Source: Narthecium ossifragum
Taxonomy: Eukaryota; Streptophyta; Magnoliopsida; Dioscoreales; Nartheciaceae
Assembly: GCA_963920575.1 (NCBI GenBank)
Contig: OY986975.1
Location: 2,064,650 to 2,128,649 of the forward strand
Length of the DNA stretch: 64,000 nucleotides
Reading direction: 5' to 3'
Under the pieces are notes generated by a model, which was given only the letters and a program-made list of their open reading frames with translations, was not told the origin of the DNA and did not search any database. The position numbers and the translations under genes were made by a program. Below, in pieces: positions 1 to 11,784 of this stretch. Numbering within the stretch: position 1 is the first letter of the stretch; each line of letters starts with the position of its first letter.

Positions 1-1665
1 CTGCTTCTTATAGAACACCATTGAATGGGATCGGATCTTTAATTACTCAAGGTAAAATATTCTTCATTGTAATCTGGTCGACCCACTCATCATCTAGGGA
101 TTCATCCGGTAACTCCTCTTCATACATCGCACTGTTCATCAAGCAATGAAGGTGATTTTTCGTCGAATTTCATGGATTTTCGTGATTCTTTTGATTTAAT
201 TCGTTCATGATAGATAGATAATGATGTTAGGAAACATATATGCTATTAGCAATGGATTTTTGAGGGATTGATCGGATGTTTTGAGCGTGGTTTTAGGTGT
301 AAATTATGCAATTTTCCTCAAATTATATAATTCTTGTGATTTGATTGTTTAAATTGCTTAATTATACCTTGTACATACTCCTTATATATTAGATCCATAT
401 GTGGGGTCGAGCCCTATAAATAAGGGATGTTGTTAATCGGGGCGTGATGACCCTCGGGAATGTGTAGAATAAATAAGTCGACAATGTGCCTTTGATTGCT
501 TAGAATAAATGGGCCGAATGTGTGCCATATATGCTTATGCATGTGTAATTACCTACTTGTTTGTTGAATGGTCCGTTGTTGTTGCCGGCATTGCGCCGAG
601 TGATAATTTAGGAATGATACATCGTGAGTTAGATGAACTCATGAATGTGAATCAATGTTTGATTCTAGTGCATTATTATCATATTGTATTCCTTCGATGT
701 GAGACATTGGCTCTATTCATATATACTTCATATTGGACTATTTTAATTGTTGTTGTGGCATATAGTGATGTATAGGCTAGATGTTTGTATAGGTGCATGC
801 ATTGTATGCATTATAGGCATTCAAGGTTAGGCGTGGGTGATGGGTTGATCGGCGATCCGAGGGCTCAGGCAGTTCGGATCTAGCTCCAGAACCAAGGTTG
901 GGTAGCAAGAGGGCGTACCTATAACGTTGAAATCTTTGTATTCTCGAGCTTAATGTCTAGTTGGCTACATATTATGTTGATTGAAGTTCAGAGGTCGTGT
1001 CGGTTCTCCAAGGCCAAGTGCTAACGATGGTTGTCGATGATCCCGATATAGGTCCCCATGCTGTCGAATCCTACTTGGTTAAGGGTGATCCTACTTGTTA
1101 CTGTTTCTATGACCCCTTGGTAACATGTTCAAGGGAGCATGACAGGAGCCCTTGGGGCATCGATGGGGTTATGGGGCCCATTGTCATACCTTAGACTTAG
1201 GCGGAAAAGCGACAGTGTTGTTGTTTCCTCCTTCCTTTCAATGTGATGTAGAGTATAACTCTATTGAGCTTGTTGCTCACTCCTATCCGGACTGTGTTTT
1301 GCATGTGTAGGTGCTAACTCTTCTTCTGTAGTACCAGTTAGACATGCTTTTGGCGGTGTGTCAACTTCTGGAGGTGTATGAAGATCCTGGGGTTTACTCT
1401 ACATTTGGAATTTATATAAATGTATGATTTCCCTCCTTTATGATTTTTTATACTTATATATATGTGTATGTTCGAGATTTGATATAAGTTTGATTAAATT
1501 GAATCTGTAATTGTTAATAGTTTGTTAGAATTATTGTTTTGACCCCAAAATAAATTGAACAATTAGTTCTGAAATTTGATACATAAATGCGCCAATGATG
1601 AAAGTGAACATGTTTAGATTTCTCACATCCCGGTCCGGATGGGTCTTCTGGGTCGGGGCGTGACA
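1..1665 (+). repeat. Probable Ty3/gypsy-type LTR remnant (3' part)
   Basis: No credible protein is encoded. The segment ends with a C/G-rich stretch (catcccggtccggatggg, then ggtcggggcgtgaca at 1651-1665). That resembles the 3' terminus of many plant gypsy LTRs, which end in a similar GTGACA-type sequence just before the primer-binding site. Here the next bases (aatttgtgc) are not a tRNA-Met binding site, so this would be a solo or truncated LTR. The 5' end lies outside the window and no target duplication can be tested. Classification is by resemblance only. Confidence 0.4.
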
Positions 1666-2241
1666 ATTTGTGCATTGGGGTTATTTAATTAGAGTCGTGG
1701 GATGAAATTACGATTTGGTTAATAAAGTCGCAATTTCATGATACGTGTTAGTAGGCGTTTAAGTAAATTTCAGACTTAGCGAGGTTTGGTAGCCGTAAAA
1801 AATCATAACTTGGAGTTATGGTTTTGTGGAGTGGCATTTAAAAACCCAATGATCACGCCAACATAGCTGGTGCGACGATGACGTGGCCATGGGGAGGCAT
1901 ATCCCAATAAATACTTTCTCTACGGGTATATTTTAATAATATTTTGTTAAATGGGGGCAAAGGAGGAGTGGTGGGTTGTGGGCTAAGAGCTCTTCCCATC
2001 TCTGTATTCCCACTGCCCAATCTTGGAGATATGATTCAAATGGTTGAATTCAATCCTTTTCAATCATGTTACTGGAGACAATTGGTGGTTTAATATGGTG
2101 TTAATTTGTCAAAAGAAAAGGATCCTAAGTTCAGACTTTGTCTCTGTCAGTTTGTTTCTTAAAACTCATTATTCCAGTTCTTACAGTCATGATCACTTGA
2201 TTCGAATGGTTAAAGTCGACATGTCACGTTATTGTTTTTGA
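1666..2241. other. AT-rich intergenic DNA without genes
   Basis: Short open frames here have no recognisable domains. I see no gene, RNA or clear mobile element. Confidence 0.5.
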
Positions 2242-2430
2242 GACAATTGTTGATTTAATATGGTACGAATGATCCTAAATTCATATTCAATCTCCATCAA
2301 TTTTGACAATCATTGATTTAATATGGTACCAATGATCCTGAATTCAAATTCTTTCTCCATCAATTTTGATAGTTGTTGATTTAACATGGTACCAAATATC
2401 CTGAATTCGATTTCAGTCTCCATCCATTTA
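2242..2430. repeat. 63-bp tandem repeat, three copies
   Basis: Units begin at about 2242, 2305 and 2368. Each contains gatttaa(t/c)atggtac followed by a gatcct(a/g)aattc block and tctccatc. A more diverged relative lies near 2610 and contains ggtatcagagcat, which resembles the plant initiator-tRNA primer-binding motif. The array may therefore derive from an LTR-retrotransposon leader. Confidence 0.6.
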
Positions 2431-2785
2431 AATTCTGTCATGTTAGTTTGCTATTTAAAATTCAATATTCAACTGTGTAGGCCAATGATTATTCTAATTA
2501 GTAGTTTGGTATGGCCCAAGAACCATCCTCATTTCTATTTATATTACCCAAACTTAGATATAATTTAAATGATTAAAGTAGAGCTCTCACATCATCAAAT
2601 TATTTTCTAGATAATTGGTTATTCAAGATGATAATGGTATCAGAGCATAGATTCTAAATTCGAACTTTGACACTTGATTTTCTCCTTAAAATTCAATATT
2701 AAAGTATGCAAACTCATTTTCTTGGATTGAAAAAATTTGATAATTTAACACAATATATCTACCAAATGATTTAATGAGATTGAAA

Positions 2786-3368
2786 TATGGGTTAAATACT
2801 TCTTAGGACCCTTTTTTTTTTATAAAAACTTCAAGTTTGGTCAATCAACTTTAAAACATTTCTTTTTGATCTCACAATTTACGAAATATTTCAATGTGTC
2901 CTAACCCCCTACGACGTAGTTAGGCCATGTAGCCCTCTCATCTCTCTTACTCTCTCCTTCACTCTTTCTCTCTCCTAATCTTTCATGATCTATCTCCTTT
3001 GTCCCTCCTCTTTCACGTTTTTATCCCCCGTCTCTCATGCTTGATCTCTCTCTTCCCTTCTCTCTCCGTTCTCTTCCCCGTCTCTCTCACGATCTCTCAC
3101 TCTTCCCTCTCTCTTGTCTCTCCTCTCCCAACTGGCTCACTCTCTCTCACTCTCTTCTCTCTCTCCTGATCTCTCTCACTTATTGAGAGATCCACATGGT
3201 ACTGAGTAATCAAAACGATGTCAAAATTGATCAAACTGATCAAAACGTCAAGCGATAAGGCCCAGAATGATATGTTTTCGTAAAACATCGAATCACATTG
3301 AAACGTTTTAAAGTTATAAGACCAAATTGAAGAGCGTATTAAAAGGTTATTATCAAAAACAATCATTG
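2786..3368. repeat. CT-rich tract inside a possible MITE
   Basis: A long pyrimidine-rich block (about 2930-3185, mostly CTCT/CTTT) is flanked by partly complementary ends. On the left, tttggtcaatcaactttaaa is found near 2835; on the right, ttttaaagttataagaccaaa near 3306. This suggests an old non-autonomous TIR element that gained a microsatellite. No target duplication was recognised. Confidence 0.35.
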
Positions 3369-3369
3369 A

Positions 3370-3549
3370 GATGTCCAGCTAGCTTCTGTGGTTGTTGCTA
3401 TCAACTTTTCAAGAGGAAGGGAGAAGTACAGATGAGGAGGATGGGAATTGTAAGATTAATGCTTGTGGGGTTCTGCTTCTCATTTGCTGACAGTGTATTC
3501 CTTCTTCTGACAAAGCTCTAATAATAGTGATGTCCAGCTAGCTTCTGTG
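3370..3549. repeat. 21-bp direct repeats 159 bp apart
   Basis: The same 21 bases (starting gatgtccagctagcttc) occur at 3370-3390 and 3529-3549. They could be a target-site duplication around a 138-bp insert or a small tandem duplication. The insert has no poly-A tail or inverted ends. Confidence 0.5.
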
Positions 3550-6405
3550 ATGCTAATCTATACTACTTATCTCAAAATTCATACTTTATTAGTGAGGAGC
3601 AATGATAACTTCTTCTAGGACAGTGTATGCCCTACAGGTCCTTCAAATGATTCGAACCCAGAACCACATTACGCAGGTAACCTCGGCTGAATCATAGAAT
3701 ATATGTGTTTGCAAAAAAAATGCATAATTTAGATATTGGATGCAAATTTAAAAAATGTAGGCTTATCTAATAAAAAAAGAAAAAAAATGAACGTAGTTTT
3801 TCACATATAGGAGAAACTTAGCTCACGTTTGATGCGGGAATAAATTTTAGAAATAATCTTTAACCCGGATTTAGAGAGGAATATTCCTGAAATATCCCGA
3901 ATCCACTATTTATTTCACTCCTTAACCTTAAACATCATTTCTCTTATTCCAAATAATTATTATAAAGTTATTTTCATTCTCCACTCTATTTTTTTTTATT
4001 TTAAATAATCATTATAAAGCTATTTCTAAAACCTGAAATAAAATTCATTAACCTGAAATAAAATTAACGCCGTATCAAACGAGGCAGTTACTTATATACC
4101 AAACCCTCCTCTCAAAAAAAAAAAAAAAAAAGATTATCAAAAGGTAAAAACCGAAAGCTCGATTTTTTTGAAAAAAACAAATCAGAAGATAAGAAACAAT
4201 AAATTGCAACTCTCAAAATGGACATACCATGATCATGTCAGAGGAATTCTTTAGCAAAACCCTACAAAATAACCCAACTCATAGGGAAAGGAAGAGTTAA
4301 ACCCCCAAGAAAGGATCTTCTTCTTTTCCTAGTGTTGAGGGTGTTGAACTTTAGCAGAGGGGTCTCTGTCCCCCTACCTATGAACCAACTTTGGGACCAT
4401 TTCTCATTAGTTTTCAGTCATTAGTTGAGCAATTAATTTCAACAGTGATTTGCTTATCATTAGAAACAAAAAAAAAATTAAGTCAAGAAGCCAATTGTCA
4501 CTCTCTAATTTGCTCATCGATCACAAAAGAACAGTTTAGGACCCAATCCAATTCAAATCACTTATAAAGACATCTCAACCATTCAAAAGGAGAGAAAGAA
4601 GAGAGAATGTCTGGAATGGCACACAAGAAAGACCGTATAAAAGAGAGAAGCGAGAGAACAAAGGAGTAGTTTGGAATGGCACAAACAAAAGGCTGTAAAA
4701 GAGTACTGAAACGACTGGGAGTTGTGAAGAAAAAAGAAAAGGAGTGGTACTGGCAACACCACTCATGCATTGAATCCCTTTGTCTAAAAAGGGTGAACAG
4801 AGAGAGATTTCCTGGCATTAAAGCAAAGATTTCAATGTTCACAGATGATGACAGCATGATGGGGCCTTCACTTCTGCACAAAAGGTGCTTGCCAGTCCCC
4901 ACCACCATGGATTGTGACATTCTGCCTTTAATTAATTTCCAACCATTTTCTTGTCTACAAGCTAATATCTTGGAGGTGGCTCGTATTCGGAAGAAAAAAA
5001 AAATATATGCCTCTTCTTATTGTTAGTGTTGGTGCATGTTAGAAGTCTATTTTCAGATATTAAATAATTATTGTATTTATTATGATTTTTTTGGTATATG
5101 TGATGTTAGAAGGTATTTGATACCGAGTAATAGTCCACATGATCATTAAAGAAAAGCTAGATGTGATGAGCTTTAAGCTATCAGGAAAAGAACTCACTAA
5201 CTAAGTTCTTGTTTCTGTAATTTCACAACTAAAGGTAAAAGTGGAAATTTTACTCAGAAAGGTTGCCGCGCTGCGTAGTGACTATTAAATAATAATGGTT
5301 ATTCTCAACCATTGGATTAGGGACTCTGCACTAGCAAGTGGGTGTGCATGTTGGCACATTAAAGGTTGAATTGAGAACCCGGTTTTAGAAACATTCACCG
5401 CAATTAAGATATGGTTCTCTTGCACGTAACCGAATTAGTCCATTGACCTGAGAGGTCTGTTAAATCTAGTCAGAGGATCGATCATTTTGATGACATGCAT
5501 GATCTTAGGATCTTCAAAAAAGGTTTATTGAATGATCATGATTAATTCTAAGAGTAAGTCAAATCGTATACTCAATAGGGTGATCCACTACCCTCCTGCG
5601 TTAGCATCTTGTTGAGTCGAATAATTGATCAAGCCAATTTAATTTAGCCCAGGCCGACAGTTTTAACAAGTGATTTTGATTTGATCAAAATAACTATTTC
5701 TCTGGGAAAATGTTTTTCCCATATGGCTTGATAAGATTTAATACTCAAGGAGTGGTTCTAATGATGGGTTGAGCGGTGTTAATTTATTACATCCCGGTTA
5801 ACTCGGAACCCGATGTTTAAGTGGGGGATAAATTCATATATTTTATTTCGTGCTTTGAGAATTTTATTTATTTCTCTTGATTGGGAACTGAATTTATTAA
5901 ATAATTTCTCATAATTATTCAATTTGGAATTTGTTCCTCATATTATATTAATTGTGATTAATTTAATGGGGATTAAGAATCCCAACATCAACCTACTCAG
6001 GCATCGTGAACCGTCGGATCAAGAGAGCACTATTTGTAAGGACATGGTTGGATAGAACAATCATATAGCTTAGATTGGATCTAGGTAATATTAGTGGGGT
6101 TAACCTTGACCATGATTTTTTGAGGAGAGATTTGATTTGGTTTTGAAAGGATACTGTTTCGATCCTTTAGATACGTTTGTTGGATTCTAATTAATTTTAA
6201 AGCATAGAATTGGGTTGTATTTATATCGGTAGATATCTAATATCTTTTATTTTGAATTGTTTGATATCTCGTTGGTTTAGATGTCAATGCTTTTCTTATC
6301 CTTCGAAGGCGGTTGAGATTTGTTTTTTTTTTATAGCTAGGATATGTAGTCGGGTATCAGATTAGGCTGTTTTAACTTCTAAACCACCATTAGATGGTTG
6401 TCTAT
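3550..6405. other. Intergenic DNA, probably old retrotransposon sequence
   Basis: AT-rich, with several poly-A runs (for example 4113-4131). A frame at 4676-5026 (+) is open for 116 codons but has no domain and low-complexity ends. The 5030-6550 part has an even, LTR-like composition without coding potential. I see no supported gene. Confidence 0.4.
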
Positions 6406-6965
6406 ATATATAGACTAGTGCTCACATGTGCTCCTGGCACAGTTTTTAGTTATTATTAATATAAAATTTTAACAAACTCCCTGTAGTTTGTCTGCTTAGA
6501 CGGCTGTGTTGACCCGTAGGTGGTCCAGGGTTTGAAGGTTGGTCATAGCTTTTTGTTCACTGCCACCATAAAACATAGCCAATAAAATATAAAATAAAAT
6601 ATTAAATATTATAAGTCTAACTTAGGGCATATAAAATAAATATAAGTCTTTGCATATTGCATAAGATAATATTAATAGAACTTAGGTTGATATGAATTAA
6701 TACATGTTTATATAAAGCAAACTTAGAGAATATATATAAAGAAACTTAGGGATATGAATTAATGCAGGTTAACCGTTATTGCTCCTTATAAGGTTAATAG
6801 AGGATTGATGGAAGGGTGGTTTCTTTTTTTGCTAAAAATAGTGAGTGCTAATATATGACAACATGAGAGACTATCATATACTCCCCAAGATCCAACCCCA
6901 CCAATATTTAGCCTCCGAAGTAAGTAGTGTATATATATAGATTGTGCTCATGCGACGGTTCATGT
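6406..6965. repeat. Dispersed repeat family R1, copy 1
   Basis: Begins tatatatagactagtgctca followed by a (c/t)ctggcac motif, and contains gctccttataaggttaat near 6780. The same start and inner block recur at 8684-8885. The inner block alone recurs at 20720-20765. A second tatatatagattgtgctcat lies at 6930-6955, near the right edge. The composition looks like a MITE; no coding content. Confidence 0.45.
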
Positions 6966-8683
6966 CGACGTAGTGCGAGTTGGAGATCGTGTCTCGATCA
7001 GATCGGATTGTGCTGATCGCTTGCGATGGATTACGACAACGGACTCCTAAGGTGAATCTTTATATTCAAACTTCATCATGTAGTTTATTAAATTATATAT
7101 GTTATGTGCATATGTACCGATCCATCAAGTATGACATTGGAGAATGCATTTTCTATTATTTTTTTATATCAGAAAAATAAAATTTTGAAATCTTCCACCG
7201 CACTATTCTCTCATACATATGTGATCACTTATTACAAAAACTGGTGAATAAATATGTGCATGAAAGCATAAGTCGAGAGTTGGCTTTATCGAACATTTTG
7301 TTTATATTAGGACTCCCAAATAAATTAAATCCACACCTTCATATTTCCATGAGCTAATTATGCTTTAAGGACAATGATCATTTGATAATATATAGTTGAA
7401 TTATGTATGATAATGTTGTGCTATAGATTATTGACTTCATGTCAATATCATGATTGAGTGATTCAATGAAAACACGCAACCGCTCAATTAAGTAAAAGAA
7501 AAGAAGAAAAAAGAAAGAAAGCACGCAACTATAGTATTAAAACTTATCCTAGTTTTCCATACTTCAATGTGTGCCACCTTTCCCAAGTGATGCTCCTTTA
7601 TTGCGTCCAACTAATTATTGGTTCAACATATGATCATTGCGTTCTACTTGTATGTTTTTTAGCGCAGCCATATCTAAGAATACAGCTTTAATCTGCATTT
7701 ATAGCCTTTTTTACATTTTTTTATTCAAATAATCACAAAAGCATCCACATTTTGCGAGGAAACTATAATATAAAAAGATATAATAAAAAGTTACTACTAT
7801 GAGTTAATTAGCATCACTTAACCCAAAAACTTAAATTGATATAAAATTATTTAAGCCTAATGGCTAGCTACTATATGATTCTAGTCGAGAATTTATGATT
7901 GCTTTGTTCTAAGACGATCTATGGTTAAATTGGTTTAAAACCAAGTACAAGTTACAAGTAATCAATAATTCCAACATTTCAATAATTATTGATTACAAGT
8001 TACAAGTCAGGGGAAACTATAATCATGATGTTTGATGCTGTATCAAGTTTACAAGTTACGAGTCTCAATGCTCGCAACAATGAAATGTTGGAATTATTGA
8101 TTACTTGTTGAAAGTAAGAAAGAAAATATCAGAGGATATTCCTGTGCTATACATTTGCTTGAATGAGTTCCTAGAATTGGAAAGCTAGAAGCCTGGCCCA
8201 ATCTAAACTTTGGTTGGACCTTGAGGCCCACATTGTTTCCCCTAAACTCCATCCAAGATGGGCAGCCTTTAAAGCCTATTGGATGTTAGCAGCCTGTTAA
8301 CCCAAAGCAATTTTTTTTTATTTTTTTATTTTTAATGAGTTGAGCCAAATGGTTAAAATTTACAGACTCGATATAATATATAAATAAAACTGGTTAACAA
8401 GTCGAGGCTACCCGCAAAGCAATTATCTTGAACAACATTGTTGGCACATTCTCTTTTAAGAGAGTTGCATGTTTGGGTGATGAATATATGTATACTAGAA
8501 TGAACTGAAGAAATACACAGGGATTATTATGCTACATATTTGAAAGTCTTCCTTTTGCTTCATAGATTTGAGGTATTATATATATTTGAAAAAAAATTCT
8601 TAAAAAAACTGTCTTTTGCATATGGATATTTACATTATGATAATATTCCGAGATAAAATGATGATGTACGTCCCACCCAGTAT
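6966..8683. other. AT-rich intergenic DNA
   Basis: No gene supported. The only distinctive structure is the long inverted repeat described separately at 7954-8108. Confidence 0.5.
7954..8108. repeat. Perfect 28-bp inverted repeat (hairpin)
   Basis: The left arm 7954-7981 and the right arm 8081-8108 are exact reverse complements (28 of 28), separated by 99 bases. A transcript across it would fold into a long stem. It could be a small foldback element or a hairpin RNA source; no gene similarity is seen. Confidence 0.8.
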
Positions 8684-9000
8684 ATATATATATACTAGTA
8701 CTCACCCGTGCCCCTGGCACGGTTTTGGAATATTTATATGTATATGTATATGTATATGTAAAGCTAACTTAGGGAATATGTATATGTAAACCAAATTAAA
8801 GTTGATATATAAATTAACTTAGAGAATATGTACATCTAAACAGCCTTATTAAGAGGGAAACGGTTGTAACCGTTTTTGCTCCTTATAAGATTGATTCACA
8901 CAAATATACAAAACATTTAAAAACATAAAATATCCGATCCAAAATTTAAATGCCCAAAACACCCCCCTAAAACCCCTAATTATAAAACCAATTTCCCGCT
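8684..9000. repeat. Dispersed repeat family R1, copy 2
   Basis: Starts tatatatatactagtactca followed by ccctggcacgg, and contains the palindromic block cggttgtaaccg with ctccttataag at 8858-8888. It matches the 6406-6965 copy at both blocks. The right boundary is uncertain. Confidence 0.45.
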
Positions 9001-9225
9001 TGACCCATTTGAATTGCATCTCAGTAACTACAGTATCCACTTTATTTGAAACTAACTTTCCATTAGCAACTGTTAAGTTTGATTGACTAACTGCAATTAG
9101 GCCCAATTAACTTTCCATCATCATCGTTAAACGTTAAACAATGCACACCACTCACGATCCCAACTAAAATAGAAAAATACAAAACTACTTATAACATAAT
9201 TCAATAAGCTTGGATAATTCTGAGC

Positions 9226-9582
9226 ATGACCCAATGGATCAGATGTTGGATTCAAGCCAGACAAGCCAAAGCCCCCACAACGTTGGAGGAGAAACATGAG
9301 GCAGGGTGCAATGTATTGCTAAATGCTTTATTTAAAGCTTCATCCCCAACCGCTTCCAATGTGAATGATAGAATGTTGAAGCTGAAGGAGGAGGATGTTG
9401 AGGGCGATGGTGAGGATGCTGAGGGTGATGGTCCTCCTGGTTTCTCTACCAATGAGGCGTGCTTAGCTCTCACTAATCCGTCGCATGAAGATCAAGGTAT
9501 GGTCGACGCTGATAGATCTGGAGTTGCCAAATCCAAGAGAATGAGGGGTGATAGCCCATTGAGGGCTACACCTTGCTTATGA
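9226..9582 (+). pseudogene. LINE-A ORF1, C-terminal part
   Basis: An open stretch of about 118 codons ends directly at the start of a LINE endonuclease ORF, so by position it is the tail of ORF1. It is rich in acidic residues (EEDVEGDGEDAEGDG) as in the ORF1 tails of the other two LINEs in this window. No nucleic-acid-binding domain remains, so the 5' half of ORF1 is missing. The stop TGA (9580-9582) overlaps the ORF2 ATG (9579-9581) as ATGA. Confidence 0.6.
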
Positions 9583-10575
9583 TGCCTCAGTTCCTGGTGT
9601 GGAACTGCCATGGGATTGGGCCCGTGAGAGCATTTCAAGCTTGGAGGAGGATTGTGCACGAGAAGAAACTGGATACGTTGGTAATCTTGGAAGTGACTGT
9701 AAGGCAGGATCAGTTATCTTCTATACAAGCAATGGTTGCACTAGAGTGGGAAACATTCTTGATGCCGTCAAGGGGCCGCAAAGGGGGGATTTTGGCGTTG
9801 TGGAAAACTTCAGTTGAAAATGTTTCATTCACATACTTCACAGATCAAGCGATTCATGGGATTGTAAATTCCGATGAATCGGGGCAATGGTTTTTCTTCA
9901 CGGTTTATCCGACGAGAAATCGTCATGATAGGATGCTTCTTTGGGAGGCATTGAAACAATAACACTAGGTGGCCGCATCTCATTGTGGGCGACTTCAACA
10001 TTTTACTGGCTCCATAAAAAAAACATGGAGGTGCAGCGTTTCACTGCACTAGAGCTGTGTCAGACTTTCTCAAGTTTATTGAGGGTGATCAGCTTGTTGA
10101 TATGGGTTTTCTTGGCCTCCAATTCACCTGGTACAAACTAATGAAAGGAGCTAGGAAATTATCTGAGCGTTTGGATCAGGGACTATGCAACATTCAATGG
10201 AAGAAATGGTTCCCTACAGCACGGATGAAACACCTCAACATGTATGGATCGGGCCACAGGGCTCTTATGATTAGTTGAATACCTTACACGCAGAGCAGCA
10301 ACAGAGCCAAGGCCCAAGTCCATTCATATTACAGCAATTTTGGATTGAGTAGCCTACATTCTGGAAAGTTGTTATCAATGCTTCGCGACGTCAGCGTAGA
10401 GGATTTGCTCAATTTGTGTTCAAAGGGCGATTGTTGGAGTCGCACAATGATAAGACGTGAAAAGTGCATAAATCATCCTTTCAACTTGGCCTTATTAGTC
10501 TCCGAGCAAAGCCTTACTGATGATTATTACCCCATGACAGGTACAAGAGCCCTCAACGAGGATTGGATCAAGTTC
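9579..10575 (+). pseudogene. LINE-A ORF2, endonuclease portion
   Basis: Starts at the ATG overlapping the ORF1 stop. The first residues contain WNCHGIG, the usual opening of the plant L1 endonuclease (exonuclease-endonuclease-phosphatase fold). Further on are GGILALWK, and, in a shifted frame, GFLGLQFTWY followed by LSERLDQGL, matching the FTW...ERLDR end of the domain. Past 10278 a frame with stops reads FWIE-PTFWKVV, the spacer before reverse transcriptase. Stops and frameshifts (for example 9961) make it dead. The element breaks off at 10575, where an LTR is inserted. Confidence 0.75.
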
Positions 10576-10616
10576 TGAGCTTAAACGAAGTCATTCGGGC
10601 CAGTTTAGTATGAAGA

Positions 10617-10989
10617 AGATCGATCCTTTATTGAAGAGAATCGATCCTTTGAAGTACATTAAGAAGAAATCCAGTCGGGACAACAAGGATCGATCCTCCA
10701 TCATAAGAAGATCGATCCCTTATGCGCAATTTTCAGTGACAGAGCGCAAGTTCTGAAGGATCGATCTTCCCATAGGGAATGATCGATCTCTCGCGTGCAT
10801 TTTTCAGTGACAAAACGCAACATTCTTAAGGATCGATCTCCATCCACTCAAGGATCGATCTTCATCGGGGCGCAGCCAGAACTCAAGAGAAAAGATCGAT
10901 CCTCATCTATAGGAGGATCGATCTTCCACGGGACCAGCGATCACACGGAAGAGGAAGATCGATCCATCACCCTATAAGGATCGATCCTT
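10617..10989. repeat. Array of paired (G)ATCGATC motifs
   Basis: Twelve ATCGATC sites occur in about 370 bases. They form six pairs, with members about 22-24 bases apart and pairs recurring every 63-72 bases (starts near 10618, 10688, 10757, 10829, 10892 and 10955). Two units also share ttttcagtgaca(g/a)a(g/a)cgcaa. The array lies 60-430 bases upstream of a TATA box, that is, in the presumed U3 of the LTR. Confidence 0.8.
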
Positions 10990-11050
10990 TTGTGCCAGCC
11001 GAGCAAAATCAATGGTCCAGATCTAATCCGAGTGGGGGAGGCTTGTTTAC

Positions 11051-11060
11051 TATAAATAGA
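11051..11060 (+). promoter_or_regulatory. TATA box of the solo LTR, first module
   Basis: tataaataga in a GC-richer setting, followed by a leader with (g)gatttgagg and by a catgggaggagagcttcat block at about 11157. A similar module starts at 11775. Confidence 0.55.
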
Positions 11061-11186
11061 CCCCTTATAGGGGATTTGAGGGATCTTCTCTTAGACCTTT
11101 CTCCAGCTTTTCTATCTTTCTTACCCAATTGAGAGGAGGACTTCTTGGAGGAAATCCATGGGAGGAGAGCTTCATCAACCTCCATA

Positions 11187-11758
11187 CATGGATCTATCCA
11201 TGTACATTACACACGTGATCCAATTGGTAGTGAGATACTGACCAATTGATCTAATCCATCGGTACATCATTACCAATGGAATAGATCAATCAACCAGTAC
11301 CTCACTACCAATTGAATTACCAATGATCGGATTGGTAGTGAAATACCGATTGGTTGATCTAATCGATCGGTATCTCACCACTGATGGAATAATTCAATCA
11401 ATCGGTACCTCACTACCGATCAGATTGCATGTGCATTACACATGGCACATGGACATAAACACAAAACCTTATTCTTTTTATTAATATATACCGAGTTAAT
11501 AGATCTATTCGTTAGCAGAGTAATGGATCTATTTGGTTTGAATAGTACTCGATCAGTCCTCCATCATCTCCGGAATGAAACCCTGGTTGCTGCTCTCTCC
11601 TCTCATCGCCTTTTCTTTTCGTCGGCCTCTGCTCGTCACAACGGGAAGAATAGATACCTCGATCACTCCTCCATCGTCTCCGAAATGAAACCCTAGATGT
11701 CGCCCTCTCCTTGGCACCGTCGATCGAACCTCGAAATTCCCTCATCGTCTCCTCCTTC
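11187..11758 (+). repeat. Dispersed repeat family R2, copy A
   Basis: Begins with an inverted repeat (catggatctatccatg), then ttacacacgtgatccaat and several alternating copies of an (a/g)tcggtagtgag(g/a)tacc-type palindromic motif. A block with two internal repeats of ctccatc(a/g)tctccg(g/a)aatgaaaccct follows. The same order occurs at 16170-16727 and, in its first half, at 18336-18600. It lies between the two LTR promoter modules. No TIR or poly-A is evident. Confidence 0.7.
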
Positions 11759-11774
11759 ATGTTTGATTAAGGCC

Positions 11775-11784
11775 TATAAATAGA
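11775..11784 (+). promoter_or_regulatory. TATA box of the solo LTR, second module
   Basis: The same tataaataga as at 11051, followed by gagaggatttttgg and a catgacgggagcgcgtcat block that parallels the first module. It implies a duplicated LTR core. Confidence 0.55.

Noticed and set aside
4676..5026. 116-codon plus-strand frame
   Set aside because: Lysine-rich ends, overlapping equally long minus-strand frames, no domain or splice signals.
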